Of a DNA stretch of 64,000 nucleotides, positions 24,883 through 33,289 are shown piece by piece (within the stretch, counting starts at the first letter, position 1; the number at the start of each line of letters is the position of its first letter). This DNA comes from Chondrinema litorale. Its GTDB lineage: Bacteria; Bacteroidota; Bacteroidia; Cytophagales; Flammeovirgaceae. The notes under the pieces were generated by a model that made no database searches, was not told the origin of the DNA, and saw only the letters and a program-made list of their open reading frames with translations. Both the position numbers and the translations under genes were made by a program. The stretch is from NCBI RefSeq assembly GCF_026250525.1, contig NZ_CP111045.1, positions 62,001 to 126,000 of the forward strand. Reading direction: 5' to 3'.

Positions 24883-26040
24883 TTAATTGTTGAATGTGCC
24901 ATTTGGCAAAACAGGATATTCTAGCTTTTTACCAATTCTGTAAGAGATAGAAAAGTTGATAAGGTAATCAGCAAATGCGGCATCGCCATTTCTTGGATTG
25001 CCAGTACTTTGTTCTGTTTCCATATCAGTAATACTTTGCGGTCTATCTCTTCTTACCGCAATAGGAACATTCAACCCTAATGTCACATTGTCTTTCATAT
25101 AACTTATGCCTGGCTCAACTGAAAGTACATTGCCCGGTCTTCTAAATCCTTGATTTCCCCCAACAAGGTCTTCAACAGGTACACCTTCGTATCTCAATCC
25201 TAAAGAACCACCTAATCCAGTTACTGGAAAAGCGTAATTTAATCCACCTCTCACAGAAAACTGGTCTGGTACAGCCATGATAGCTTCATTCTGTAAAATC
25301 GGACTCAAGGTTTCGCGGAAGGTTCTGGTTCCATTCGTTTCTCTTGGGTTGATAAGGTAAAAGCCACTACCATAAGCAAATAACCTTTCACTAACTTTCT
25401 TGTAAATCTGGATATCGAAGCTAATACCGAAACCACCATCGCCAGGTTGTATAGATTGATCTACAGGTCTTACTTGAGGAGTTCCTTCTGGTCCTACATT
25501 ATAAAAAATATCGCTTGCATTATAATCTCCAGTTGGCAGTTTAAGAGCTGCTCCAATCGCAATGTTTCCTTTTTCGTTTTCTTCTGGGTTTAGTAACCAA
25601 TAACCCACTCCAATTCGCACATCTGCCATGCCTCTAGAGTAGGTGGTATTCCTTTCTTCGCGACCATGTTCGTACAAAGAGGAGCGGGTATTGATTACAA
25701 ATGGTAAAGTCAAGTTGGTATATAATCTACTACTTAATCCGTAAGTGATGTTAAAATCCCATGCGTGCGCATTATTTATTACTTCTGAGTTATTTGATAC
25801 TCTGTCTGGTTCTTCTTCTGTGCCTCTAAAATGTCTGAACGATCTAAAATACCGGTAGTTCATACCTACTTGCCAGCTTCCTTTCTCTACCAAATTAGAT
25901 TCTAGACTATTGCCATTACAAGAAGAGAAGTGTCTAATTGCTACACAACCTTGTGCTAAAGACTCGCTAAAATTACTTGTTATAGCAACTAAAAATAAAC
26001 TTAATAAAAGTGCAGATATAGTATTTGTTTTCATTTTCAT
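24883..26040 (-). CDS. outer-membrane beta-barrel protein
   Basis: 385 residues; ATGs at 26040 and 26034 are both possible. Signal peptide to about residue 29 (SLAQ). The mature part alternates polar and hydrophobic residues in beta-strand fashion with aromatic girdles (GSWQVGMNYRYFRSFRHF, LYTNLTLPFVINTRSS, MADVRIGVGYWLL, IAIGAALKLPTGDYN, YLINFSISYRIGKKLEYP), like the transporter-type or MetA-pathway barrels of Bacteroidetes. A CVAIRHFSSCNG segment with two Cys follows the signal. Probably last in an operon with the 186-residue gene upstream. Substrate unknown. Confidence 0.75.
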   Translation of the reverse strand: MKMKTNTISALLLSLFLVAITSNFSESLAQGCVAIRHFSSCNGNSLESNLVEKGSWQVGMNYRYFRSFRHFRGTEEEPDRVSNNSEVINNAHAWDFNITYGLSSRLYTNLTLPFVINTRSSLYEHGREERNTTYSRGMADVRIGVGYWLLNPEENEKGNIAIGAALKLPTGDYNASDIFYNVGPEGTPQVRPVDQSIQPGDGGFGISFDIQIYKKVSERLFAYGSGFYLINPRETNGTRTFRETLSPILQNEAIMAVPDQFSVRGGLNYAFPVTGLGGSLGLRYEGVPVEDLVGGNQGFRRPGNVLSVEPGISYMKDNVTLGLNVPIAVRRDRPQSITDMETEQSTGNPRNGDAAFADYLINFSISYRIGKKLEYPVLPNGTFNN

Positions 26041-26356
26041 TTAATAAAAGATGTTTGTATTGAGATAGCTATATATATGTGTAGCCCTTGTTATGGCTAT
26101 CAGTAACAGGCGCAATAAAATACTGATAGCCATAATGTATGACATACGATCTGTATCACAATTACTTCAGGGGCAGCAGCCTCTTTTGCAAGAAAATGAC
26201 TTATGAAGCTTGTTTCAGTTAAATTTAATATGAAACAAAAGAAAACTGCTGCTTTAAGTTGAAATACAGATGGTTGCCAAAAGGGCATTAGAAAATATCA
26301 AGACACATAGTCGCATCTTCAGAAAAGACAAACTAGTTCTGAGAGAAAGTTATGTG
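26041..26356. other. 316-base gap within a minus-strand unit
   Basis: No convincing gene. A 62-codon open frame on the minus strand (26100-26288) has one hydrophobic segment and an AAAPE stretch, but no family and no typical signal; I do not call it. No terminator hairpin was seen, so the flanking genes may share a transcript. Confidence 0.35.
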
Positions 26357-26917
26357 TTATGATAAAGAAGTGCTTTCCGGTGGGGGAACAGGTATTTCCA
26401 GCGTTAAACCTGAAAAATGGTTAATTAAAAAGCCTTTATTTTTACCATCAGCCAATATAGCTGCATTTAATTCGATTTTGATAAAATCTACTGGTAAAAA
26501 TGGCTTTGGTGATATAAGGAAACGAATAAACTCTTTTCCTTTTTGAGAAGATGAGTTAGATTCAGCAGTAAAGGTTTGCCACTCTTTTACAGATTCGTCT
26601 ACTTTATTTTTTATTGTATCTTTTACAAACACCACAAAAAGTGTATCTCTTGCGTAGCGCTGTTTTATAATTCTGTAATACTCGTTATCAATTTCAATTT
26701 CGGTATTAGTTTGGTAAAAATCTGGCCTGTCTAATTGATAAGGTGTTGAAAAAGGAATAGCATACTCGATAAATTCCTTTTTTTCTATAAGGTTTTTTTC
26801 AATCTTATAAGTCCATACTACATCTGAATAGCCTTCCATAAGCCAAGACACAGCAAAGTGTCCCATCTGATAGAAGAGGAAACTACAAAGAAATACTATG
26901 GAAAAGATTTTACGCAT
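26357..26917 (-). CDS. uncharacterised membrane-anchored protein
   Basis: 186 residues. The N-terminus (KIFSIVFLCSFLFYQMGHFAVSWL) is a signal peptide or single membrane anchor. The soluble part has alternating polar strands and a basic EYYRIIKQRYARDTLFVVFVKDT segment, and ends in a proline-rich EIPVPPPES tail. No family recognised. It precedes the beta-barrel gene on the same strand, about 316 bases away, and may be functionally linked to it. Confidence 0.6.
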   Translation of the reverse strand: MRKIFSIVFLCSFLFYQMGHFAVSWLMEGYSDVVWTYKIEKNLIEKKEFIEYAIPFSTPYQLDRPDFYQTNTEIEIDNEYYRIIKQRYARDTLFVVFVKDTIKNKVDESVKEWQTFTAESNSSSQKGKEFIRFLISPKPFLPVDFIKIELNAAILADGKNKGFLINHFSGLTLEIPVPPPESTSLS

Positions 26918-27013
26918 TGTTTAAAGCTAATTAAAATTTTTACACAAATACAAGCTTTAAACATTGCCGACTTAGAAAGTTTTAATAAATTCTAAGATTA
27001 ATACAAAAAAATG

Positions 27014-27037
27014 GGCCCGTGCAATTACGCACGGGCC
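27014..27037 (-). terminator. intrinsic terminator of the YceI gene
   Basis: Nine-pair GC-rich stem GGCCCGTGC / GCACGGGCC with a six-base loop; read on the minus strand it is followed by six Ts. It lies 42 bases after the yceI-like stop. Confidence 0.9.
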
Positions 27038-27079
27038 ATGGCGTATTACTATATTAAATAGTAAAGGAAAGTTTTTAAC

Positions 27080-27616
27080 TTATTGTTTTGCAACCTGAAC
27101 GTTCAGAAGAAGCTTTACGTCATCTCCAACAACAACACCACCAGCCTCTGTAACTGCACTCCAGTTAAGACCATATTCTTTTCTGTTTACTTTACCACTG
27201 ATTTCAAAACCAGCTTTAGTATTACCGTAAGGGTCAACCATAATACCACCATGTTCAACTTTAAGAGAAACTTCTTTAGTTACATCTTTAATAGTAAGGT
27301 TACCTTTTAATTCATACTCATCATCACCTGTTTTAGTGAATGAAGTAGATTCAAAGCTAAGTTTTGGATAAGTTTCAGCATCAAAGAAATCACCAGATTT
27401 TAAGTGACCATCTCTGTCAGAATTGTTAGTAGTAACACTGGCTGTATCTGCAGTAAATGCAACTTTTGCGCCTTCAAACTCTTCGCCGTCAGCGTCTACA
27501 GTACCATCAAATGCAGTGAAACTTCCAGTTACGGTTGAAATAACAAGGTGCTTTACTTTAAATTGGATTTCGCTATGCATTGGGTCAATTGCCCATTTTC
27601 CTTTTACTGATGTCAT
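27080..27616 (-). CDS. YceI family lipocalin-like protein
   Basis: 178 residues without a signal peptide. The YceI signature is plain: WAIDPMHSEIQFKVKHLVISTVTGSFTAFDG at the start, then DRDGHLKSGDFFDAETYPKLSFESTSF and DDVKLLLNVQV at the end. These extended lipocalin barrels bind polyisoprenoids or other amphiphiles. This one may be cytoplasmic, as in many Bacteroidetes. It is monocistronic: own terminator, and an 18-base palindrome over its promoter suggests tight repression, perhaps by a MarR-type protein encoded elsewhere. Confidence 0.95.
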   Translation of the reverse strand: MTSVKGKWAIDPMHSEIQFKVKHLVISTVTGSFTAFDGTVDADGEEFEGAKVAFTADTASVTTNNSDRDGHLKSGDFFDAETYPKLSFESTSFTKTGDDEYELKGNLTIKDVTKEVSLKVEHGGIMVDPYGNTKAGFEISGKVNRKEYGLNWSAVTEAGGVVVGDDVKLLLNVQVAKQ

Positions 27617-27662
27617 GGTTTTATTTATTTATGTTTTAGAATTCTTATTTAAAATTATAATG

Positions 27663-27686
27663 CAAATATATATGTTGCAACATATA
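27663..27686 (-). promoter_or_regulatory. yceI promoter -7 element overlapped by a perfect palindrome
   Basis: On the minus strand TATATTTG (27670-27663) matches the -7 box TAnnTTTG. It overlaps the perfect 18-base palindrome TATATGTTGCAACATATA at 27669-27686. The palindrome is about 55-70 bases before the start codon, a classic repressor site. Owner of the site unknown. Confidence 0.6.
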
Positions 27687-27847
27687 ATAAAAATGTAAAA
27701 ATCATTTTTATTATGGTAAAAATTGTGGAATGTGAGTTGAGATGGATAAAATAGACCTATTTTCTTGTGTATTTATCTAATTTGTAGCACATTGAGATAA
27801 AGCGGTATTGCATCAAAAATACATATAACATCGATTAATTTTAGAAA

Positions 27848-29434
27848 ATGAAAAACTATAAACTCCTACTAATTTTTTTACTTGTTATAACATATTCTTG
27901 TAAAGATAAAGATGAGTCGGTTGAGCAATTAAGAAAACCAAATGTATTATTTATTCTGGTAGACGATCTTGGTTTGCACGATTTAAGTGTTACAGGTAGT
28001 AAATTCTATGAGACACCCAATGTTGATAAAATTGCAGTAAGTGGATTTCGCTTTACACAAGCGTATGCAGGAAGTAGAGTTTGTAGTCCTTCGAGAGCCA
28101 GTATTATGTTGGGTAAAGCCACTGCCAGACATGGAATTACCGATTGGATAGGTGCTGCATCAGGTGAAGATTGGAGAACATATAACAGACATGATAAATT
28201 GTTGCCTGCTGAATATACCCATGCTTTGCCAGCTCAAGATATTACCATAGCAGAAGCAATGAAACAGGCAGGTTACATGACTTTTTTTGCTGGCAAGTGG
28301 CACTTAGGTGGAGAAGGTTCGCTACCAGAAGATCACGGGTTTGAAATAAACAAAGGTGGTTTTGAAAAAGGGAGTCCAATGGGTGGTTACTTTTCACCAT
28401 TTAATAATCCGAAATTAGAAAATCATGAAGATGGAGAAAATCTCTCTTTGAGGTTGGCAAATGAAACAGCATCATTTATCGAACAACATAAAGATACCAG
28501 CTTTTTCGCTTTCTTATCTTTTTATGCGGTGCATGGTCCAATTCAAACCACACAAAAAAAATGGGATAAGTACAAGCAAAAAGCAGAAACACAGGGAATA
28601 AAAGATCATGGCTACGAAATGGAAAGGGTCTTGCCGATTAGAACAGTTCAAGATAATCCGGTTTACGGAGGTTTGGTAGAAACGATGGACGAAGCAGTCG
28701 GAATTGTAACAAGTAAGCTTGAAGAACTCGGATTAGCAGAAAATACCATCGTAATTTTTACATCTGATAATGGAGGAGTGGCATCAGGTGATAATTATTC
28801 TACTTCCAATCTGCCACAAAGAGGTGGTAAGGGTTATCAATGGGAAGGAGGTATTAGAGAACCTTATTTTATTAAAGTGCCTTGGTTAAAAGCTGAAAAT
28901 TATGATATAAATACTCCAGTAACTGGGATGGACTTATTTCCAACAATACTTGATCTGGCTGGTATTCCGCTTTTACCCGATCAGCATATGGATGGGGTGA
29001 GCGTATTACCATTAATGGATGGAAAAGAAATTGCTGAGCGCACATTGTATTGGCATTATCCGCATTACGGGAATCAAGGCGGTGAACCATCATCAATTAT
29101 TAGAGAAGGAGACTGGAAGCTGATACACTATTGGGAGGATGATAGAAACGAACTGCACAATTTAGCTAAAGATATTTCAGAACAGGAAGAGCTTGCTTTT
29201 CAAAATGCAGAAAGAGTGCATACAATGGAGACAAAACTTTTTAAATGGTTAGAAGAAGTAAATGCACAATTTCCTATACCAGATAAAGAATATGATGTGG
29301 TTTTAGATAATGCCAGAGATCAAAAAATTAGAAATGAATTATTACCTAATCTCGAAGCACAAAGAATGGATATGTTTAAACCGGATTGGCAACCAAACGC
29401 AGATTGGTGGGGTAGTAATTTAACTATAGATTAA
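27848..29434 (+). CDS. sulfatase (formylglycine-dependent), lipoprotein
   Basis: 528 residues. Lipoprotein signal with lipobox TYSC (Cys 18). The active-site motif CSPSRASIMLGK places the formylglycine Cys at residue 79, with Pro 81 and Arg 83. The metal site includes VDDLG (about 38-42), and FTSDNGG (about 307-313) supplies the other Asp/Asn. AGKWHLGG is the usual Lys/His motif. Such enzymes strip sulfate from polysaccharides or glycans and need an anSME maturase, not present here. Co-directional with the small DUF1648 gene; no SusC/D pair nearby. Confidence 0.95.
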   Translation: MKNYKLLLIFLLVITYSCKDKDESVEQLRKPNVLFILVDDLGLHDLSVTGSKFYETPNVDKIAVSGFRFTQAYAGSRVCSPSRASIMLGKATARHGITDWIGAASGEDWRTYNRHDKLLPAEYTHALPAQDITIAEAMKQAGYMTFFAGKWHLGGEGSLPEDHGFEINKGGFEKGSPMGGYFSPFNNPKLENHEDGENLSLRLANETASFIEQHKDTSFFAFLSFYAVHGPIQTTQKKWDKYKQKAETQGIKDHGYEMERVLPIRTVQDNPVYGGLVETMDEAVGIVTSKLEELGLAENTIVIFTSDNGGVASGDNYSTSNLPQRGGKGYQWEGGIREPYFIKVPWLKAENYDINTPVTGMDLFPTILDLAGIPLLPDQHMDGVSVLPLMDGKEIAERTLYWHYPHYGNQGGEPSSIIREGDWKLIHYWEDDRNELHNLAKDISEQEELAFQNAERVHTMETKLFKWLEEVNAQFPIPDKEYDVVLDNARDQKIRNELLPNLEAQRMDMFKPDWQPNADWWGSNLTID

Positions 29435-29470
29435 GCAAACAATTAACCCGAAATATTTATTAATTTAAAT

Positions 29471-29971
29471 ATGACCAGACCTAAGATTTATATTAAAAGA
29501 ACTGCTGCCGATTATTTAATGGAAGCCATTGGCGTACTTGCCATAATCTGGATGTTTATCAATATCATAATGCATTATGGCAGTTTACCTGAAACCATTC
29601 CCAGCCATTTTAATATTCGTGGGAATGTAGATAATTACAGTAGTAAAATCTCTATCTGGTTTTTGCCAATTGTTTCGATGGTATTATTCATTAGCTTGTT
29701 CTTTATGACCAAGTTTCCGCATAATTTCAATTATCCCACTAAAATTACTGAGAGCAATGCGGAAGGGCAGTATAAAAAGGCAACGAGGTTAATTAGATAT
29801 ATCAATGCAATTATAGCTATTCTGTTTGCCTATATTAGTTATCAAACAGTGCAAATAGCATTAGGGAATCAGGAAAGTTTGGGTAGTGGATTCTTAATTT
29901 TCTTATTAATTGGTCTATTTAGCGGTATTACGCTTTACTATATTTTTTCTAAGCGTAACAAAGTAAAATAG
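29471..29971 (+). CDS. DUF1648 domain membrane protein
   Basis: 166 residues, about four membrane helices. The DUF1648 signature LPETIPSHFNIRGNVDNY (about 36-53) lies after the first helix. Helices 2-4 are at about 60-77, 110-128 and 138-157. Similar domains occur in SdpI-like immunity proteins and in many uncharacterised membrane proteins, but no toxin gene is near. Its stop touches the convergent TetR gene end (29971/29972). Confidence 0.8.
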   Translation: MTRPKIYIKRTAADYLMEAIGVLAIIWMFINIIMHYGSLPETIPSHFNIRGNVDNYSSKISIWFLPIVSMVLFISLFFMTKFPHNFNYPTKITESNAEGQYKKATRLIRYINAIIAILFAYISYQTVQIALGNQESLGSGFLIFLLIGLFSGITLYYIFSKRNKVK

Positions 29972-30562
29972 TTAAGCAGGGTGATCGAGTACTTTGAGAG
30001 CAGTATCTAAAATATTGGTGAGGTATTCTTTTTCAGTTCTAAACTTACTCATCACAACTAAACCATTGTATAAGGTAATTAGGAATGCAGCAGTCGATTT
30101 CAAATCGATATTCTCTGGAAACTCACCAAGAGTAATCCCTTTCTCCATAAACTCTATTAGGATTTTCTCGAAAGTTTGTTGGTGTTCTGCGATTACCCGC
30201 ATCAAGTTTGGGTTCTCAGGAACCATTTCTGTAGTGGTGTTGAGTACAAAGCAGCCTTTGTGTTCTGGGTCACTCAAAGAGTTATCAATAGCTTTTAAGA
30301 AAAAATCTTTAATGCCCTCTTTGGCAGAAGATTTAGTAGAAAGAAAATCACAGGCTTTGTTTAAATAGATAGTTCTGTATCTTTCAAAAGCTTGGTTAAA
30401 CAATTCATCTTTATTAGTAAAAGTACTATACAAACTTTGTCTGTTCACCCCAGTGTATTCTACCAAATCGCCAATTGAAGTCGCATGGTAACCCTTTTGC
30501 CAGAATAGGTTCATGGCTTTGGCTAATATTTCATCTTTATCGAATTGTTTAACTCTTGGCAT
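29972..30562 (-). CDS. TetR/AcrR family transcriptional regulator
   Basis: 196 residues. The N-terminal helix-turn-helix reads KDEILAKAMNLFWQKGYHATSIGDLVEYTGVNRQSLYSTFTNKDELFNQAF, typical TetR. The C-terminal ligand domain is helical and includes GCFVLNTTTEMVPENP, as in regulators of aldehyde- or quinone-responsive SDR genes. It lies downstream of the SDR gene on the same strand. Two TetR-like operators lie before the SDR gene and a strong dyad just before this gene, so it probably represses the SDR. Confidence 0.95.
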   Translation of the reverse strand: MPRVKQFDKDEILAKAMNLFWQKGYHATSIGDLVEYTGVNRQSLYSTFTNKDELFNQAFERYRTIYLNKACDFLSTKSSAKEGIKDFFLKAIDNSLSDPEHKGCFVLNTTTEMVPENPNLMRVIAEHQQTFEKILIEFMEKGITLGEFPENIDLKSTAAFLITLYNGLVVMSKFRTEKEYLTNILDTALKVLDHPA

Positions 30563-30569
30563 ATTAAAA

Positions 30570-30610
30570 ATAAATTGCAGTAAATGCGCTTAATATTTAC
30601 TGCAATTTAT
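30570..30610. promoter_or_regulatory. 16-base inverted repeat just before the TetR start codon
   Basis: Arms of 16 bases (30570-30585, 30595-30610; core TTGCAGTAAAT / ATTTACTGCAA) with nine bases between them. It is eight bases upstream of the TetR ATG. On the minus strand it could terminate SDR transcription, hide the TetR start, or be an operator. Confidence 0.6.
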
Positions 30611-30634
30611 CAAATCTGTTTTATTTTTTAAAAA

Positions 30635-31384
30635 TCAAATGGTTTTTAGGCCTAAACCTCCATCAATCATATATTCGCTACCAGTAATAAATGCTGCTTC
30701 ATCAGAGGCCAGAAAAGAAACAAGACCTGCCACTTCTTCTGACTTACCAAATCTTTTTAAAGGAATTTTAGAAGTTGCATTGGCAGCAAAAGCTTCACGA
30801 TCAGCATCAGCAATTCCCATTTTACTAAAAATTGGTGTTTCAATTGGTCCTGGGCATACGGCATTTACCCTAATTTTTTTAGGTGCTAATTCTTGAGCAA
30901 CCGTTCTTGTAAATGAGTTCATGGCAGCTTTACTTGCAGCGTATGCAACTGTATTATCCATACCAGAATATGCATTTAAAGAAGAGAGGTTAATTACAGA
31001 AGCTCCTTCTTTTAATATTGGAGTAAATTTTTGTAGGGTGAAAAATGCTCCTTTAAAATTGATGTTCATAATATTATCTAAATGCTCTTCAGTTACCATT
31101 TCAAAAGGAGCAAAAGCGGCAATTCCAGCATTAATAAATAAGATATCTATTTTGCCAAAAGTTTCTTTTACTTCACTTACTAATCGTTCAATTGCCTTTA
31201 AGTCAGATTGATCTGTCACTAATCCTTTTACTCCAAGTTCTTCAGCGGCTATTTGTACTTTTTCAGAATTTCTGCCAGTAATAATTACCTCGGCACCTTT
31301 AGCTTTAAAAAGTTTAGCGGTTTCGTAACCAATACCACTATTTCCGCCAGTAATTACTGCTTTTTTTCCTGATAGATTGCTCAT
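30635..31384 (-). CDS. SDR family oxidoreductase
   Basis: 249 residues, classical short-chain dehydrogenase. NAD(P)-binding motif TGGNSGIG (about 12-19), NAG loop INAGIA, catalytic Ser in INLSSLNAYSG and Tyr/Lys in YAASK (about 148-152), PGPIETPIFSKMG, and the C-terminal FITGSEYMIDGG. Likely a ketone or aldehyde reductase. It is first in a minus-strand pair with TetR, under two operator-like sites at 31420-31466, so it is presumably induced by the TetR ligand. Confidence 0.95.
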   Translation of the reverse strand: MSNLSGKKAVITGGNSGIGYETAKLFKAKGAEVIITGRNSEKVQIAAEELGVKGLVTDQSDLKAIERLVSEVKETFGKIDILFINAGIAAFAPFEMVTEEHLDNIMNINFKGAFFTLQKFTPILKEGASVINLSSLNAYSGMDNTVAYAASKAAMNSFTRTVAQELAPKKIRVNAVCPGPIETPIFSKMGIADADREAFAANATSKIPLKRFGKSEEVAGLVSFLASDEAAFITGSEYMIDGGLGLKTI

Positions 31385-31419
31385 TTCTTTTTGATTTAAA
31401 ATTTTAAGTTTAGATTACA

Positions 31420-31466
31420 GAACGATCGTTCCAAATTGATAAACGGTAAAATGGAATGATCGTTCC
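31420..31466. promoter_or_regulatory. paired TetR-type operators before the SDR gene
   Basis: GAACGATCGTTC (31420-31431) is a perfect 12-base palindrome. GGAATGATCGTTCC (31453-31466) is the same core with one mismatch. The centres are 34 bases apart, about three helix turns, and lie 36-82 bases before the SDR start. Such AACGATCGTT-like dyads are typical TetR sites. Confidence 0.75.
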
Positions 31467-31602
31467 AATATAAAATAAAAAAATATACTTTTTTTTAAAA
31501 AATGGCCACTGGTTGTATAGAGGGCTGTTTTTTTAATGATTTTTTTTCATCATAAACTATATTTATAATTGATGAAGTGTTTTTAAATGAAAGAATTAGC
31601 AG

Positions 31603-32184
31603 ATGTTTGAAAACTTATTAGCTGAAATTAGAAAATGTACTGTTTGCCAAGAGTACCTACCACTAGGTGCAAATCCTGTTGTTTCGGCACATAAGAAAAG
31701 TAAGATTTTAATAGTAGGGCAGGCACCTGGAACTAAAGTACATCAATCTGGTATTCCATGGGACGACCAAAGTGGCAAAAGACTACGCGAATGGATGGGA
31801 ATTGATACAGATATTTTTTATAATACTGAAAAGATTGCCATTATCCCAATGGGGTTTTGTTATCCGGGTAGGGGGAAGTCTGGCGATTTGCCACCACGAA
31901 AAGAATGTGCTCCTTTGTGGCATAGTCAACTATTAAAGCTATTGCCCAACTTGCAACTTACCTTATTAATTGGGCAATATGCTCAGAAATATTATTTGAA
32001 AGAAAAAGTATCAAAGAAGACATTAACTGAAACAGTAAAGACTTTCTATGAATACTTGCCTTCTTATATTCCTTTGCCGCATCCCTCACCAAGAAATAAT
32101 ATTTGGATGCGGAAAAACTCTTGGTTTGAAGAAGATATTGTACCAGTCTTGCAGACAAAAGTAAAAGAGCTGATAATTGATTGA
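31603..32184 (+). CDS. uracil-DNA glycosylase superfamily protein
   Basis: 193 residues. The superfamily motifs are present: GQAPGTKVHQSGIPW (motif 1, about 39-53) and PHPSPRN (motif 2, about 156-162). The N-terminal CTVCQEYLP has two Cys, but the four-Cys cluster of family 4 enzymes is not complete, so an Fe-S cluster is doubtful. The family removes uracil or related bases from DNA; many such Bacteroidetes members are untested. Ends two bases before the convergent DUF1697 gene. Confidence 0.85.
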   Translation: MFENLLAEIRKCTVCQEYLPLGANPVVSAHKKSKILIVGQAPGTKVHQSGIPWDDQSGKRLREWMGIDTDIFYNTEKIAIIPMGFCYPGRGKSGDLPPRKECAPLWHSQLLKLLPNLQLTLLIGQYAQKYYLKEKVSKKTLTETVKTFYEYLPSYIPLPHPSPRNNIWMRKNSWFEEDIVPVLQTKVKELIID

Positions 32185-32185
32185 A

Positions 32186-32731
32186 TTATGAAGCTTCTTC
32201 AGCTTGCTTAATCATTTCGAGGAGCTTTTGTGATGTTTTCCAGTTTCTGGTGGTAGCTTTAAGCTTCAATTTCTGCTCAAAAAAATTATTGGTGACTTTA
32301 CTTTTTCCATACCCTTCTTTATAGCAGAGATAAATAGTGTCACCATCGAAATGAATAGACTCACTCTCTTTTTTTGCTTTCTCAATCTTTTCAGTGGGGA
32401 TTTCCTTTGGTTGTTCTGAGAGAAAAGTAAAATATAGACTCTCTATAGCTTCATCCTTAAAAGGACTTGCATTAACCCTTTTGGCAAAATCTTCTTTATT
32501 GTATACAAATACATCTACATCAAAGCCGAACGTATCTAGAATTTTAGCTTTAATCTTTTCTGCAAGGAGTAGGCTATCCTTTTCATTGCTTTCAAAAATC
32601 ACATTACCACTTTGTATGTAAGTCTGTACTTTATCAAGCTTAAGGTCTATAAACATAGTTTTAAGCTCAGCCATCTTAATTTTTTTCTGGCCACTTACAT
32701 TTATTCCACGAAGCAATGCAATGTAAAACAT
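32186..32731 (-). CDS. DUF1697 domain protein
   Basis: 181 residues. The DUF1697 start YIALLRGINVSGQKKIKMAEL and the block VQTYIQSGNVIFES are clear, with FDVDVFVYNKEDF and ATTRNWKTSQKLLEMI further on. Function unknown in the family. It starts two bases after the stop of the small upstream gene, so the two are translated from one transcript, and it converges on the UDG-like gene. Confidence 0.9.
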   Translation of the reverse strand: MFYIALLRGINVSGQKKIKMAELKTMFIDLKLDKVQTYIQSGNVIFESNEKDSLLLAEKIKAKILDTFGFDVDVFVYNKEDFAKRVNASPFKDEAIESLYFTFLSEQPKEIPTEKIEKAKKESESIHFDGDTIYLCYKEGYGKSKVTNNFFEQKLKLKATTRNWKTSQKLLEMIKQAEEAS

Positions 32732-32733
32732 AA

Positions 32734-33003
32734 TTATTCTTGTCCGAAAAGATCTAACTGTCTGTTTTTCTTGAGTTCTTCTTCCGTGTTGATTTCAAAT
32801 TGAATTTCCGGTTCGAAGTTGGTAATATCCACTTTTAGCCTTTTACACTCATTCTGAATCATCTCATTACAAAAATACCTAAATACCTCAGAATAGTTCA
32901 TGCCAATGGCTTTGCAGAAAGCTTTGTAACGGTTTCTTTCAGCATCGGTAAGCGATAGGGTAATTTTTTTATTTACAGTGCCTTTTGGCAGTAATTTCTT
33001 CAT
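32734..33003 (-). CDS. small protein, possible ribbon-helix-helix type
   Basis: 89 residues. The N-terminal part (VNKKITLSLTDAERNRYKAFCKAIGMNYSEVFRYF) has a strand and two helices in the order of ribbon-helix-helix DNA-binding proteins. The C-terminus is acidic (FEINTEEELKKNRQLDLFGQE). It may regulate its own operon with the DUF1697 gene, two bases downstream. No toxin motif is visible in DUF1697, so a toxin-antitoxin reading is not supported. Confidence 0.6.
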   Translation of the reverse strand: MKKLLPKGTVNKKITLSLTDAERNRYKAFCKAIGMNYSEVFRYFCNEMIQNECKRLKVDITNFEPEIQFEINTEEELKKNRQLDLFGQE

Positions 33004-33289
33004 ATTAGATTTTCGAATTAACGATAAAGCAAAACTAGGTACTTTCTAAAGGGATTCAAATTTCAGAATGAAAAGCTCATAAAAAATTAATCTTAGCTGC
33101 TTAAAAAATGCTTTATACTAATTTGATTAATTTATTTTTAATTAACTGATTATAAGACTAAAAACCTCCTAAAAATTAATTAAATCCCATTAAATTAGGC
33201 CAATCTAAAGACTAACCAAATCAAGATATTTAAAGATTACAACGAAATTTTAGAAAGAGCATACATTTCAAAATTATTTTTTAGAAAAA

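Noticed and set aside
26100..26288. 62-codon minus-strand open frame between beta-barrel and 186-residue gene
   Set aside because: No recognisable family or signal; could be real because it is in line with its neighbours, but support is weak.
29471..29971. SdpI-type immunity protein
   Set aside because: DUF1648 fits, but no toxin or SdpR-like partner is adjacent.
32186..33003. Toxin-antitoxin pair (RHH-like + DUF1697)
   Set aside because: DUF1697 has no known toxin motif and the order is unusual; tight spacing alone is not enough.
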